From Bacillus subtilis (lineage in GTDB: Bacteria > Pseudomonadota > Alphaproteobacteria > Rhizobiales > Rhizobiaceae), in assembly GCA_021733665.1 (NCBI GenBank), contig JAHREI010000005.1:1-64000 (forward strand): a stretch of 64,000 nucleotides of DNA, given 5' to 3'. Below, piece after piece: positions 1 through 9,577 of this stretch (position 1 is the first letter of the stretch; every line of letters starts with the position of its first letter). A program made the position numbers and the translations under genes. Below the pieces are notes generated by a model that made no database searches, was not told where the DNA came from, and worked only from the letters and a program-made list of their open reading frames with translations.

Positions 1-341
1 ACCCCACCCAACCAAACTGTCAACACGCACAAACACCTTTTATGGAATTTTTATAACAAAAAACACAAATCCACAGCCCCAACCCCGTTTTCACACCAAT
101 CAGCACTGTGAAGAACGTATAATCCCACCTCAGTCTGTGTAAAACTACGCCTCATATATCAAAAACAACACCCCAAACCCATGTTTCGACTCGCAAATCC
201 AGAATCGAAAAGCCCCTTTTGAAGAATCGACACCAATTTTGAATCAAACAGATACTGACAGGCACCTCTTTGAGAGTGTCCACTCAATGCTCAATCGCAC
301 CGTATATATATAGAGAGAGAGTGTGTGTGCGTGTGCTCCGA
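1..341. other. non-coding left edge
   Basis: No convincing gene is visible in the first 341 bases. The stretch is AT-rich with many short A- and C-runs. It ends in a compound dinucleotide repeat immediately after the stop codon of the ArsR-rhodanese gene. Any gene to which it belongs lies beyond the left edge. Confidence 0.5.
303..335. repeat. compound dinucleotide microsatellite (TA, GA, GT)
   Basis: Three consecutive dinucleotide runs are seen: five TA units (303-312), four GA units (313-320) and GT units (321-335, interrupted once by GC). The tract starts 7 bases downstream of the stop codon of the minus-strand regulator. It lies outside any coding sequence, so phase variation of a protein is not indicated. 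An effect on transcript ends or local DNA structure is possible. Confidence 0.85.
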
Positions 342-1001
342 TCAGGCCGCAGCCTCAACAGCCAGTCCGGCCGCTTTCCATTCCGGAAATCCGTCCTGCA
401 AACGACGAATGCGATAGCCCTTGCTGCGTAGTGCTGCCACAGCCTCAAAAGACAAGACACAATAAGCACCACGGCAATAGGCAACAATTTCTGCGTCTTT
501 CGGCAATTCACTCAGGCGTTTTTCCAACTCATCCAACGGAATATTGACCGCGCCCGGCAAATGCCCCAGCGCAAATTCCTCATCCGGCCGCACGTCAAGC
601 AAAGTCACGTCACCATCACGCATTGCGCTGATCAGTTCCTGACGGGATACCGGCTCCAAGCTGTCCAGATTGTCAAAATAATCGGAAACAACTTTACGGA
701 CTTCAGCTTTATTCCGTTCGGCAAAATAGCGCAGAGCCGAGAGCAATGGCAAAACGGGCCCGTCGCCCAGACGATATAAGACCCGTTTGCCGTCACGGCG
801 CGTATTTACAAAACCACCACGACGCAATTGCTGCAAATGCGCGGATGTATTGGCAACGGACAGGCCAGTGAGCTCTGCCAGTCTTTCGACCGCGCGCTCG
901 CCCTGCGAAATATGCTCAAGCAAATCCAGACGGTGTGCATGCCCGAGCACCCGTGCCAATTCAGCCAGTTGTTCCAGTAAATATGTTTTCGCCTTGGTCA
1001 T
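342..1001 (-). CDS. ArsR-family regulator fused to a rhodanese domain
   Basis: A 219-aa protein with an N-terminal ArsR/SmtB winged helix (about residues 10-95, including LTGLSVANTSAHLQQLRRGG) and a C-terminal rhodanese domain (about 120-215). The rhodanese has the LLDVRPDEEF start and an active-site loop C176-RGAY-C181. ArsR-rhodanese fusions are known sensors of sulfane sulfur, persulfide or oxidants, and the loop cysteine is the likely sensing residue. I chose the ATG at 1001 over the upstream ATG at 1019 because it begins the recognisable domain. It is divergent from an MFS transporter, which is the probable target. Ligand unproven. Confidence 0.85.
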   Translation of the reverse strand: MTKAKTYLLEQLAELARVLGHAHRLDLLEHISQGERAVERLAELTGLSVANTSAHLQQLRRGGFVNTRRDGKRVLYRLGDGPVLPLLSALRYFAERNKAEVRKVVSDYFDNLDSLEPVSRQELISAMRDGDVTLLDVRPDEEFALGHLPGAVNIPLDELEKRLSELPKDAEIVAYCRGAYCVLSFEAVAALRSKGYRIRRLQDGFPEWKAAGLAVEAAA

Positions 1002-1030
1002 TGACCGTCTCTCTAGCATGACTTAAACAA

Positions 1031-1057
1031 TCAAACAAATCTTTGAATGTTTATAAT
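1031..1057 (+). promoter_or_regulatory. candidate ArsR operator and -10 box for the MFS gene
   Basis: The divergent spacer holds an inverted repeat TCAAA-N6-TTTGA (1031-1046) followed by a perfect TATAAT (1052-1057), about 24 bases before the transporter start codon. The repeat covers the expected -35 position, so a bound ArsR-type dimer would block transcription. The sequences are seen directly; assignment to this regulator is inference. Confidence 0.5.
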
Positions 1058-1081
1058 ATGCGATATCATGAGGGGGAATTC

Positions 1082-2281
1082 ATGGCGGCTGTAACAGTAA
1101 AAGGGCAGGTTTTTCTGCTGGCAACAGCACAGGCACTGTTTCAGACAGCATCCGTCATGGTCATGACCATTGGCGGCCTGGCCGGCGGACAGATTGCCTC
1201 CCGACCGGAACTAGCCACCATGCCGGTTGCCGCCATGTTTCTGGGTACGGCTATCACTATGCTGCCTGCCTCGCTGTGGATGGCACGTATTGGCCGGAAA
1301 ACCGGTTTCATCGCCGGAGCCTTGCTTGGTACCAGCGGCGGCTTGCTTGCAGCATTCGGACTATGGCAATCATCATTACTGTTGCTGTCGCTCGGTACGT
1401 TTCTGGTCGGCTCTTATCAGGCCTTTGCGCAGTTCTACCGCTTTGCAGCAGGTGAAATTGCAGATGATGCCTATCGCTCCAGAGCAATTTCTCTGGTTCT
1501 GGGCGGCGGTGTTGTGGCGGCTCTCGCAGGCCCCCTCCTTGCCCAAGCCGGTGGTAAACTCATGGTTCCGCCATATATGGCTTCGTTCCTATTGCTTGCT
1601 TTGGTGTCGCTGATCGCTGCCGGTATACTCAGCCGCTTACACAGCCCTGCCCCATCTGCACCAACGACCACGGTTCAAAGCGGACGAACATGGCGTGAGA
1701 TTGTAACGCAACCCGCCTATCTGGTTGCACTCTTTGCTGCGGCCACCGGTTACGGCATTATGATTTTGGCGATGACCGCCACGCCGATAGCCATGGGGCA
1801 TCATCAGCATGAGCCGTCTGCGTCGACAATGGTTATTCAGCTGCATGTGCTGGGTATGTTTCTGCCGTCATTCTTTACCGGTTCACTCATCGCCCGTTTT
1901 GGCGTCATGCGTATTATGATGACAGGTCTGGCGCTGTTCGGCGCCCATGTGGCGCTGGCGCTGACCGGTACCGGCTTTGTCTCTTTTGCCAGCGCCTTGA
2001 TCATGCTCGGTATCGGCTGGAACTTTCTGTATATCGGCGGCACAACCCTGCTGACAACAACCTATACATCCGCAGAAAAGGGTCGCGCACAGGCTACCAA
2101 TGATCTGACGATTTTTATTGTCGGCTTGACCTGTTCATTCAGCGCCGGTGGCCTGCTGCAATATTTCCGCTGGCAGACATTGAATATGCTGCTGATCCCG
2201 TGGATTATTATCGCGGTTTTTGTGCTGTTGCGCTTTTCCAGCCATTATAAAAGAGCTGTAACATCTCATCGGATCGGCTAA
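1082..2281 (+). CDS. MFS transporter
   Basis: A 399-aa integral membrane protein with about twelve hydrophobic segments. It carries the MFS loop-2/3 signature around ARIGRKTGF and a second-half counterpart IARFGVMRIM. The chosen ATG (1082) has a strong Shine-Dalgarno, AGGGGG, seven bases upstream; an upstream in-frame ATG at 1043 has none. A histidine-rich loop (GHHQHE) lies mid-protein. It is divergent from the ArsR-rhodanese regulator, suggesting export or import of a sulfur- or redox-related compound. Substrate not deducible from sequence. Confidence 0.8.
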   Translation: MAAVTVKGQVFLLATAQALFQTASVMVMTIGGLAGGQIASRPELATMPVAAMFLGTAITMLPASLWMARIGRKTGFIAGALLGTSGGLLAAFGLWQSSLLLLSLGTFLVGSYQAFAQFYRFAAGEIADDAYRSRAISLVLGGGVVAALAGPLLAQAGGKLMVPPYMASFLLLALVSLIAAGILSRLHSPAPSAPTTTVQSGRTWREIVTQPAYLVALFAAATGYGIMILAMTATPIAMGHHQHEPSASTMVIQLHVLGMFLPSFFTGSLIARFGVMRIMMTGLALFGAHVALALTGTGFVSFASALIMLGIGWNFLYIGGTTLLTTTYTSAEKGRAQATNDLTIFIVGLTCSFSAGGLLQYFRWQTLNMLLIPWIIIAVFVLLRFSSHYKRAVTSHRIG

Positions 2282-2295
2282 CTGCTTATAAAAAC

Positions 2296-2317
2296 TGTCC
2301 CGCAGGTCTGCGGGACA
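2296..2317 (+). terminator. hairpin after MFS gene
   Basis: Perfect 9-bp stem TGTCCCGCA / TGCGGGACA with a GGTC loop, 15 bases after the MFS stop. It is followed by a pyrimidine-rich but not T-only tail. Confidence 0.65.
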
Positions 2318-2477
2318 ATTCATCTTCATCTGACTTTCAATTCAAAATATCAGGCAATTTCTTGCCATGATACAATTATACAACATATTGATTTTTATGA
2401 ATTAAACTCCCAATTTTTGCGTTTTTATTACCCCTTCAATCACCGATTGTCTCCTCATTCTAATTCTGGAGATATCA

Positions 2478-3647
2478 ATGACAATTAAAACAATACTCTT
2501 CTGCTCCGCTGCGACACTTCTTGCGAACTCTGCTGCTCATGCTGCAGATCCTGTCGTCGTAGCCGAACCGGAAGCCGTAGAATATGTCCGAGTCTGTGAC
2601 GCTTACGGACAAGGCTATTTTTACATTCCGGGTACAGAAACCTGTCTGCGTATTCATGGTTATGTGCGCTATGACCTGACCGGCGGTAATGATGTCTATG
2701 GTCGTGGTTTTGAAGCTCGTGACGGCAAACTCTTTGCAAAAAACAACAAGCGCGACACCTATGAAGGCCTTGCACGTTTTAGTCTGAGATTCAGCACCGC
2801 ATCTGAAACCGAGCTTGGTACACTGAAAACCTATTCCGACCTTCGTTTCCAATGGAAAGATGGAGTTGACGCCAAATCTACCGGTACATTGCGCGCCGGA
2901 TATATCCAGCTTGGCGGTCTGAAGATTGGTTTGGATGACTCTGCATTTATCACCTTCCCTGGTTACCTTGGTAATGTGATGAATGATGATGTGATCCTCG
3001 CCGGTAGCGGCCGCACCGGCCAGATCAGCTATACTTTTACCGGTGATAACGGTCTGTCCGCAATTCTGTCGCTGGAACAGGGCGGCAAAGATGACGTTGA
3101 CGAACAGCCAAAAGACTGGGCAGGCAAAAAATGGGGTGCGGTCATCAAAGATTACACACCGCATGTTGTCGGTGGTCTGCGTTATGCGCAGGGCTGGGGC
3201 TCACTGACTGCCGTTGCCGCTTATGATGCCTATAATAAAGAATGGGCCGGTAAAATCCGTGGTGACCTGAATGTAACCGACAGCTTCTCTGTCTGGACAA
3301 TGGGAGGTTACAAGTCTAACAAAGACAATTACATCGACGTGTTAGGCGACAATAATCAGGTTATCGGTCAGGTTCGCGCCATCAGCAGCTTCTACGGCAC
3401 ATGGGGCGGAGACTGGGCAGTATGGGGTGGTGCAGCCTATAAGCTGACCCCGCAGGCAGTCCTGAATGCCCAGCTTGCCTATGATGCTTCCAAGACCTTT
3501 GCGGCAACCGCGAATGTTTCTTATGAGCTGGTACCCGGCTTTTCCATCACACCGGAAGTTTCTTACACCAAATGGAAGGATAAAAAATCCATCCAGAACG
3601 GTAAAGATGCTGTTCAGGGTATGATCCGCTTCCAGCGCAGCTTCTGA
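2478..3647 (+). CDS. outer-membrane porin (alphaproteobacterial Porin_2 type)
   Basis: A 389-aa porin related to Brucella Omp2a/Omp2b. It has a signal peptide of about 22 residues ending in SAAHA, then [17 protein letters not shown] and the family motif around [18 protein letters not shown]. Further amphipathic beta strands follow, and the C-terminus IRFQRSF ends in phenylalanine as expected for BAM recognition. Two cysteines in the N-terminal region are typical of the family. It is monocistronic: a Shine-Dalgarno (GGAG) precedes the ATG and a GNRA-loop terminator follows the stop. Role: general diffusion of small hydrophilic solutes across the outer membrane. Confidence 0.93.
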   Translation: MTIKTILFCSAATLLANSAAHAADPVVVAEPEAVEYVRVCDAYGQGYFYIPGTETCLRIHGYVRYDLTGGNDVYGRGFEARDGKLFAKNNKRDTYEGLARFSLRFSTASETELGTLKTYSDLRFQWKDGVDAKSTGTLRAGYIQLGGLKIGLDDSAFITFPGYLGNVMNDDVILAGSGRTGQISYTFTGDNGLSAILSLEQGGKDDVDEQPKDWAGKKWGAVIKDYTPHVVGGLRYAQGWGSLTAVAAYDAYNKEWAGKIRGDLNVTDSFSVWTMGGYKSNKDNYIDVLGDNNQVIGQVRAISSFYGTWGGDWAVWGGAAYKLTPQAVLNAQLAYDASKTFAATANVSYELVPGFSITPEVSYTKWKDKKSIQNGKDAVQGMIRFQRSF

Positions 3648-3653
3648 TAGTGG

Positions 3654-3679
3654 ACGGCGGGTGCGAACCCGCCGTTTTT
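3654..3679 (+). terminator. porin Rho-independent terminator
   Basis: Perfect 9-bp GC-rich stem ACGGCGGGT / ACCCGCCGT closed by a GCGA (GNRA) tetraloop and followed by TTTTT. The T-run touches the last bases of the convergent hutC gene. Confidence 0.92.
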
Positions 3680-4418
3680 ACCCTTGCGATGGGGCAAAAC
3701 GAGCAACCAGCGCATGGCTGTCGCCGCTATAGGTCAGCCGCACATAGGTCACAGGCTGTCCCGCATTCCATGTCTGGCGCTCGATCACCAGACAGGCAGC
3801 ACCCGCCGGAATCCCCAGAATTGCCGCCACATTTTCGTCAGCAGCCACCGCACGGATTGCGTGTTGCGCATTGCTCCACGGCACGCAGGCTACCAGCCAC
3901 GGGCTCGGCGATTGTTTGGAAAAATCCGTTTGAGCAGCATCCGGTACAGCCAGCAGATTGATAATACGCTCTTCCAGCGCAAAGACCCGCTTGCCGGCAT
4001 AATGACGGCAGGTCAGCTCAATCAGCGGAGTATTGCGTTCAATCTCGAGTTTCTTACCGTCAGCTGCCGTGCTTTTACGACTCACGGAATTCTGCAATTC
4101 GTAGCGATAAGGCAGATCGAGCTGCTCAACTTCATCACGGATATCATGAATTTCCAGCACCGCCGCCTGCGACTGCGGCTTGGACACAAAACTGCCGGAA
4201 CGGCGCTTACGCTCGATCATTCCGGCTTTTGCCAATTGTGTCAGCGCTTTATTGACGGTCATGCGAGAGCAGGAATATTGCTCGGTGAGCTCGTGTTCAA
4301 ACGGAATACGATAACCGGGCTGCCACTCGCCGGAGAGAATCCGGCTTTCAATATCATCCAGAATCCGCTGATGCAGAGATGACGCCTGTTCGCTGTCTCC
4401 GGATGATAATGTCTGCAT
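3678..4418 (-). CDS. hutC: HutC, histidine-utilisation repressor (GntR family)
   Basis: A 246-aa GntR/HutC-subfamily repressor. The N-terminal winged helix (about residues 14-82) contains LSGEWQPGYRIPFEHELTE and the recognition-helix region CSRMTVNKALTQLAKAG. The C-terminal UTRA effector domain (about 95-240) contains LIELTCRHYAGKRVFALEER. In known hut systems urocanate releases HutC from DNA. The gene lies 33 bases downstream of hutF on the same strand and is probably co-transcribed, giving autoregulation through the operator at 5901-5912. Confidence 0.92.
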   Translation of the reverse strand: MQTLSSGDSEQASSLHQRILDDIESRILSGEWQPGYRIPFEHELTEQYSCSRMTVNKALTQLAKAGMIERKRRSGSFVSKPQSQAAVLEIHDIRDEVEQLDLPYRYELQNSVSRKSTAADGKKLEIERNTPLIELTCRHYAGKRVFALEERIINLLAVPDAAQTDFSKQSPSPWLVACVPWSNAQHAIRAVAADENVAAILGIPAGAACLVIERQTWNAGQPVTYVRLTYSGDSHALVARFAPSQG

Positions 4419-4451
4419 TACCCGCTTAAGCCCGTTCTTTAATTCAACCCG

Positions 4452-5825
4452 TCAGTCTTCCAAGAGTGCACCTAAAACCGCACGGAATCCTGCTTCTGCT
4501 TGTTCATGCAGGTGATGACGACCATTTTCAACCTGTTTTATGCCTCGTACCCAGACATGTGCCGGTTTGGCGCGGTTGGCAAAGATCATACCATCCAGCA
4601 CCATATCCCCTTGGGTATGAGGAAGACGGCTGACATCCAGCGCTACAAAATCTGCTGACGCACCGGTTTTAAGCCCCTGCCCGCGCACGCCCATAGCAAT
4701 ATTGCCACCTTCAAGCGCACCGTCAAACAACGCACGACCGGTTGAACCTTCCGCAACCGCCATCACATTACGTGCGCGGTGTTGCAAACGCTGCGAATAT
4801 TCGAGCTGGCGCAATTCATCACCCAATCCGATCAGCACATTGGAGTCTGAGCCGATACCGAACTGACCGCCTGCCTGCGTGAACACTCCGGCGTTGAACG
4901 TGCCGTCACCGAGATTGGCCTCGGTTACAGGGCACAGACCAGCGATCGCACCGGCTTTTGCCATACCTGTTGTCTCGTCATCGGTCATGTGGGTGGCATG
5001 GATCAGGCACCAGCGATCACTCAGATTGGCATTGTCCAGCAGCCATTCAACAGGTCGCTTGCCGGACCATGTAATGCAGTCTTCAACTTCTTTGACCTGC
5101 TCGGCCACATGAATATGCACCGGTGTTTCCGGCAGCATTTGCGTGACGATTTTCAGCTCATCCGGCGTCACCGCCCGCAAGCTGTGGGGCGCAACACCCA
5201 AAACCGCGCCGTCCATATCTTTGAGCGCAGAACTACAACCATCCAGCAGGCGCTCATATTGATCTATACTATTGATAAACCGCCGCTGACCTTCATTCGG
5301 AGCAGCGTCACCAAATGTGGAGTGAGCGTAGAAAACCGGCAAAAGTGTGAGGCCGATGCCGCTTTTATTGGCAGCAGACGCAATACGTTTGCCCATCTCG
5401 GCCACATCCGCATAAGGCGCACCGTCACGGTCATGATGCAAATAATGGAACTCACCTACGCGGGTGAAGCCATTTTCCAGCATATCCACATAGAGACGAA
5501 GCGCCACGGCTTCCGCCTGCTCCGGCGACATAGTCAGGGCAAAGCGATACATCACATCGCGCCAGCTCCAGAAACTATCGGCAGAAGGCCCGCGCTTTTC
5601 TGCCAGTCCCGCCATGCCATACTGGAAAGCATGGCTGTGCAGATTGGGCATCCCCGCGATGATCACCGCATGGCGCTCATCGCCCGATTGCGCCTGCACG
5701 CCGCTTTCAATGCTTGTAAATTTTCCGGCTTCAACCGTCAGGCGGACATTCTCAGCCCAGCCGCTTTCCGACCCGTTATTCAACAGAGCCTGTTGCGCAT
5801 GGATGACATATTTTTGCTGAAGCAC
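4452..5825 (-). CDS. hutF: formimidoylglutamate deiminase
   Basis: A 457-aa amidohydrolase-superfamily enzyme converting N-formimino-L-glutamate to N-formyl-L-glutamate plus ammonia. The metal-binding HSH motif is at residues 63-65 (PNLHSHAFQYGMAG). Further markers are HIHVAEQVKEVEDC, LIHATHMTD and GSDSNVLIGLGDELRQLEY. The best start is a GTG at 5825 preceded by GGAGGAG at good spacing; upstream ATGs in frame would run into the divergent promoter region and add about 39 unlike residues. With hutG it defines the two-step route of histidine breakdown rather than direct formiminoglutamase. Confidence 0.93.
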   Translation of the reverse strand: MLQQKYVIHAQQALLNNGSESGWAENVRLTVEAGKFTSIESGVQAQSGDERHAVIIAGMPNLHSHAFQYGMAGLAEKRGPSADSFWSWRDVMYRFALTMSPEQAEAVALRLYVDMLENGFTRVGEFHYLHHDRDGAPYADVAEMGKRIASAANKSGIGLTLLPVFYAHSTFGDAAPNEGQRRFINSIDQYERLLDGCSSALKDMDGAVLGVAPHSLRAVTPDELKIVTQMLPETPVHIHVAEQVKEVEDCITWSGKRPVEWLLDNANLSDRWCLIHATHMTDDETTGMAKAGAIAGLCPVTEANLGDGTFNAGVFTQAGGQFGIGSDSNVLIGLGDELRQLEYSQRLQHRARNVMAVAEGSTGRALFDGALEGGNIAMGVRGQGLKTGASADFVALDVSRLPHTQGDMVLDGMIFANRAKPAHVWVRGIKQVENGRHHLHEQAEAGFRAVLGALLED

Positions 5826-5900
5826 GGTTCTCTCCTCCTGAATCCGGTTTCTGCAAACAATGCAGAACCTGTGCAAAAATTTCCTTTGCCATTTTTTAAT

Positions 5901-5912
5901 ATGTATATACAT
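5901..5912. promoter_or_regulatory. HutC operator (palindrome ATGTATATACAT)
   Basis: A perfect 12-bp palindrome in the 119-base spacer between the divergent hutF and hutI genes. It fits the GT-N-TA-N-AC type core bound by GntR/HutC-subfamily repressors. On the minus strand a TATAAT directly adjoins it (5916-5911), so one bound HutC dimer could shut both directions. I found no second copy in the window. Seen directly; assignment to HutC is inference from position and family knowledge. Confidence 0.7.
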
Positions 5913-5944
5913 TATAGCCGGAGAGGGGAAGTGGGAAAACACTC

Positions 5945-7171
5945 ATGACAAAAGATACGCTTAACAATAGCGGCCATATTTTCACCCATGCGCGCGTTGC
6001 TACACTGCGTGAAAATGCGGATGGTCTCGGCCTGATTGAAGATGCGGCAATCGTGGTTGAACAGGGCAAAATTGCCTATGTCGGCCCGCAATCCGAAATG
6101 CCTGCGCTCTATGCGGATTATCCCGCAACCAATTGCGAAAACCGGTTGATTACCCCCGGTCTGATCGACTGCCACACACATCTGGTTCACGCGGGTAACC
6201 GTGCCCATGAATTTGAGCTGCGCCTCGAAGGTGCATCCTATGAGGAAGTTGCCAAGGCTGGCGGCGGTATTGTTTCTTCCGTAACGGCGCTGCGTGCGGC
6301 CAGTGAAGATGATCTGGTACGTGAGAGCCTGCCGCGCCTCGATGCCCTGATTGCTGAAGGCGCAACAACCGTTGAGGTTAAATCCGGTTACGGTCTCGAT
6401 ACAGAAAATGAAATCAAATCGCTGAAAGCAGCCAGGCGTCTGGCACAGGAACGTAATGTTGCGATCCGCACCACATTCCTCGGTGCCCATGCGCTGCCGC
6501 CGGAAATGAACGGCGACAAGTCAGCCTATATCGATGTGATTATCAATGAGATGCTGCCTGCCATCGCCGCTGAGAAGCTCGCCGATGCCGTCGATGGTTT
6601 CTGTGAAGGGATCGCCTTCCTGCCTGATGAAATCGCCCGTGTTTTTGATGCTGCAAAGGCGCATGGCCTGCCGGTCAAACTCCATGCAGATCAGCTGTCC
6701 AACCTGCATGGTGCCAAATTAGCCGCCTCCTATAATGCGCTTTCCGCCGATCATGTGGAATATACTGATGCGCAAGGTGCGCAGGCGATGGCCAAAGCCG
6801 GCACAGTCGCAGTGCTGTTGCCCGGAGCCTATTATTTCATCCGCGAAACCCAAAAACCGCCGGTTGAAGCCTTCCGTCAGGCGGGTACAAAAATGGCATT
6901 GGCTACCGATAATAATCCCGGTACATCTCCGCTGACCTCCCTGCTTTTGACCATGAATATGGGCGCAACCCTGTTCCGCCTCACTGTCGATGAATGCATT
7001 GCCGGTGTGACCCGTGAAGCTGCCCGTGCGCTCGGTATTCTGGCTGAAACCGGTACGATTGAAGTCGGTAAACATGCTGATCTGGCAATCTGGGATGTGC
7101 ATCGCCCTGCAGAGCTTGTCTATCGCATTGGTTTTAACCCGCTCTGGAAGCGGGTTTTCCGCGGCAACTGA
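5945..7171 (+). CDS. hutI: imidazolonepropionase
   Basis: A 408-aa amidohydrolase hydrolysing 4-imidazolone-5-propanoate to formimidoylglutamate, the third step of histidine degradation. The metal-binding motif is [10 protein letters not shown] (H77, H79). Further conserved elements are [32 protein letters not shown] and [11 protein letters not shown]. It is the first gene of the plus-strand hut operon, directly behind the HutC operator. Length is typical of the family (~405 aa). The hutH start follows 55 bases after its stop. Confidence 0.95.
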   Translation: MTKDTLNNSGHIFTHARVATLRENADGLGLIEDAAIVVEQGKIAYVGPQSEMPALYADYPATNCENRLITPGLIDCHTHLVHAGNRAHEFELRLEGASYEEVAKAGGGIVSSVTALRAASEDDLVRESLPRLDALIAEGATTVEVKSGYGLDTENEIKSLKAARRLAQERNVAIRTTFLGAHALPPEMNGDKSAYIDVIINEMLPAIAAEKLADAVDGFCEGIAFLPDEIARVFDAAKAHGLPVKLHADQLSNLHGAKLAASYNALSADHVEYTDAQGAQAMAKAGTVAVLLPGAYYFIRETQKPPVEAFRQAGTKMALATDNNPGTSPLTSLLLTMNMGATLFRLTVDECIAGVTREAARALGILAETGTIEVGKHADLAIWDVHRPAELVYRIGFNPLWKRVFRGN

Positions 7172-7226
7172 AAATTTATCCGAACACTCACACGTCATTC
7201 ACATATACCTGAAGAAAGTATCCTCC

Positions 7227-8762
7227 ATGAGCATTATTCTTAAACCAGGTTCCGTCCCGCTTGCCACGCTCGAAGATATTTACCGCAACGGCACCATTGC
7301 CCGTCTTGATCCGTCTTTTCATACGGGCATTGCCAAATCCGCTGCCCGCATTGCGGAAATTGCCGCTGGTGATGCACCAGTCTACGGCATTAATACCGGC
7401 TTCGGCAAACTGGCTTCCATTCGTATCGAACTGCAAGATGTGGCAACACTCCAGCGCAATCTGATCCTGTCCCATTGCTGCGGTGTAGGCGCGCCTCTGG
7501 CTGAAAATATTGTACGCCTCGTCATGTCGCTCAAGCTGATTTCACTTGGTCGCGGTGCATCCGGCGTACGCCCTGAGATCATTGCGCTCATCGAAGCCAT
7601 GCTGGAAAAGGGTGTCATTCCGGTTATTCCGGAAAAAGGTTCCGTCGGCGCGTCCGGCGATCTGGCACCGCTGGCACATATGGCTGCGGCCATGATCGGC
7701 GAAGGTGAGGTTTTCTATCAGGGTGCACGTGTTTCCGCTGCTTCCGCATTGAGCAAAGCCGGTCTGACACCGGTTGTTCTGGCCGCCAAAGAAGGTCTCG
7801 CCCTGATCAACGGCACGCAGACCTCTACCGCTCTTGCACTGGCCGGTCTGTTCCGCGCTCATACAGCCTTGCAGGCAGCGCTGATTACCGGCGCTCTGTC
7901 AACCGATGCTGCCATGGGCTCCACCGCTCCGTTCCACGCAGATATTCATAGCTTGCGCGGTCATAAAGGCCAGATCGATACCGGTGCAGCTCTGCGCAAA
8001 TTGCTCGAAGGCTCGATTATCCGCGACAGCCATCTGGAAGGCGATCAGCGCGTGCAGGATCCGTATTGCATCCGCTGCCAGCCACAAGTCGATGGCGCTT
8101 GTCTTGATCTGCTGCGTCAGGTCGCGGTTACGCTTGAAATTGAAGCCAATGCGGTCACCGATAATCCGCTGGTACTTTCCGATGATACAGTGGTTTCCGG
8201 CGGTAACTTCCATGCCGAACCGGTGGCTTTTGCCGCCGACCAGATTGCGCTGGCAATTTGTGAAATCGGTGCCATTGCCCAGCGTCGTATTGCACTGCTG
8301 GTTGACCCTGCCCTCTCCTTCGGCCTGCCTGCATTTCTGGCGAAAAAGCCTGGTCTCAATTCCGGCCTGATGATTGCAGAAGTCACTTCTGCCGCCCTGA
8401 TGTCGGAAAACAAGCAAATGTCCCATCCGGCCTCGGTGGATTCGACTCCGACTTCCGCCAATCAGGAAGATCATGTGTCGATGGCCTGTCACGGCGCCCG
8501 CCGTCTGCTGCAAATGACCGACAATCTCAATGCAATTATCGGCATTGAAGCCCTGACCGGTGCCCTCGGCGTGGAACTGCGCGGCCCTCTGGAAACCAGC
8601 CCTGAGCTGAAAGCGGCAATCGCCGTGCTGCGTACCAAAGTGCCGACACTCGAGGTTGACCGCTATATGGCTGATGATCTGGCTGCCGCTGCAGAAATCG
8701 TTGCTGACGGCTCGCTGAATGCAGCTATCACGAGCGGTATTCTCCCTGCACTGGAGGCCTAA
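7227..8762 (+). CDS. hutH: histidine ammonia-lyase
   Basis: A 511-aa histidase producing urocanate and ammonia from L-histidine. The MIO prosthetic group forms from the Ala-Ser-Gly triad at residues 142-144 in [14 protein letters not shown]. Other family blocks are [22 protein letters not shown] and [18 protein letters not shown] chose the ATG at 7227 because the protein then starts like other HutH proteins; the frame stays open further upstream over the end of hutI. The stop codon abuts the ATG of hutG (TAAATG), implying co-translation. Confidence 0.96.
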   Translation: MSIILKPGSVPLATLEDIYRNGTIARLDPSFHTGIAKSAARIAEIAAGDAPVYGINTGFGKLASIRIELQDVATLQRNLILSHCCGVGAPLAENIVRLVMSLKLISLGRGASGVRPEIIALIEAMLEKGVIPVIPEKGSVGASGDLAPLAHMAAAMIGEGEVFYQGARVSAASALSKAGLTPVVLAAKEGLALINGTQTSTALALAGLFRAHTALQAALITGALSTDAAMGSTAPFHADIHSLRGHKGQIDTGAALRKLLEGSIIRDSHLEGDQRVQDPYCIRCQPQVDGACLDLLRQVAVTLEIEANAVTDNPLVLSDDTVVSGGNFHAEPVAFAADQIALAICEIGAIAQRRIALLVDPALSFGLPAFLAKKPGLNSGLMIAEVTSAALMSENKQMSHPASVDSTPTSANQEDHVSMACHGARRLLQMTDNLNAIIGIEALTGALGVELRGPLETSPELKAAIAVLRTKVPTLEVDRYMADDLAAAAEIVADGSLNAAITSGILPALEA

Positions 8763-9566
8763 ATGAGCGCGTTTGAAGTTCATCAGGGAACCTCGCCGGT
8801 CATTCTCGGTCTGCCCCATACCGGCACGGAAGTGCCGGAGGATATTTGGGCGCGCCTCAATGACAATGGCCGGATACTTGCCGATACGGACTGGCATATC
8901 CACAAGCTCTATGACGGGCTGCTGGATAATGTGACGACAGTGCGCGCCACATTCCACCGCTATTGCATTGATGCCAATCGTGATCCGGCGGGTGTGAGCC
9001 TCTATCCGGGGCAGAACACAACGACACTAATACCGGAAACGGATTTTGATGGTCTGGCGATCTGGAAAGGCGGCGAGCAACCGGCTGAGGCCGATATTGC
9101 AGATCGCATCAGCCGTTTTCACAAGCCCTATCATGAAGCACTGGCGGCTGAAATCGAGCGTGTAAAGGCCATTCACGGCGTGGCCATTCTCTATGACTGC
9201 CACTCGATCCGCTCGCATATTCCGTTTCTGTTTGAAGGCACTCTGCCGGATTTCAATATCGGAACGGATAATGGCAAGACCTGCGCGCCCGTCATTGAAG
9301 CAGCAGTCTTCGGTGTAGCGAAACAGGCTGAAGGTTACACGTCCATCCTCAACGGCCGTTTCAAAGGCGGCTGGACAACGCGCCATTACGGTCAGCCGGA
9401 AACGGGCGTGCACGCCATTCAGATGGAACTCACGCAATCAACACACCTAGCCACAGAAGCCATGCCTTTTGCCTATGACGAGGTCAAGGCAACCGGATTG
9501 CGCAGCCATCTCAAAAACATTTTGCAGCAGCTTGAAGCCGCCGCTGCCAATCTCAAATCTAAATAA
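8763..9566 (+). CDS. hutG: N-formylglutamate deformylase
   Basis: A 267-aa N-formylglutamate amidohydrolase releasing glutamate and formate, the final step after HutF. Family motifs: [17 protein letters not shown] near the N-terminus, [31 protein letters not shown] and [12 protein letters not shown]. Its ATG follows the hutH stop without a gap, and hutU starts 11 bases after its end with a clear Shine-Dalgarno (AAGGGAAC). Confidence 0.93.
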   Translation: MSAFEVHQGTSPVILGLPHTGTEVPEDIWARLNDNGRILADTDWHIHKLYDGLLDNVTTVRATFHRYCIDANRDPAGVSLYPGQNTTTLIPETDFDGLAIWKGGEQPAEADIADRISRFHKPYHEALAAEIERVKAIHGVAILYDCHSIRSHIPFLFEGTLPDFNIGTDNGKTCAPVIEAAVFGVAKQAEGYTSILNGRFKGGWTTRHYGQPETGVHAIQMELTQSTHLATEAMPFAYDEVKATGLRSHLKNILQQLEAAAANLKSK

Positions 9567-9577
9567 GGGAACATTCG

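Noticed and set aside
2475-3164. Long open frame antisense to the porin
   Set aside because: Lies entirely opposite a clear porin gene; no ribosome-binding site or domain; arises from codon bias.
4989-5948. 319-codon open frame opposite hutF
   Set aside because: The minus-strand protein has all HutF motifs; the opposite frame shows no domain.
7014-7226. Upstream extension of hutH over the end of hutI
   Set aside because: The added residues do not resemble histidase; the ATG at 7227 gives the normal N-terminus.
7899-8957. 352-codon open frame opposite hutH/hutG
   Set aside because: It spans two real genes and has no recognisable motif.
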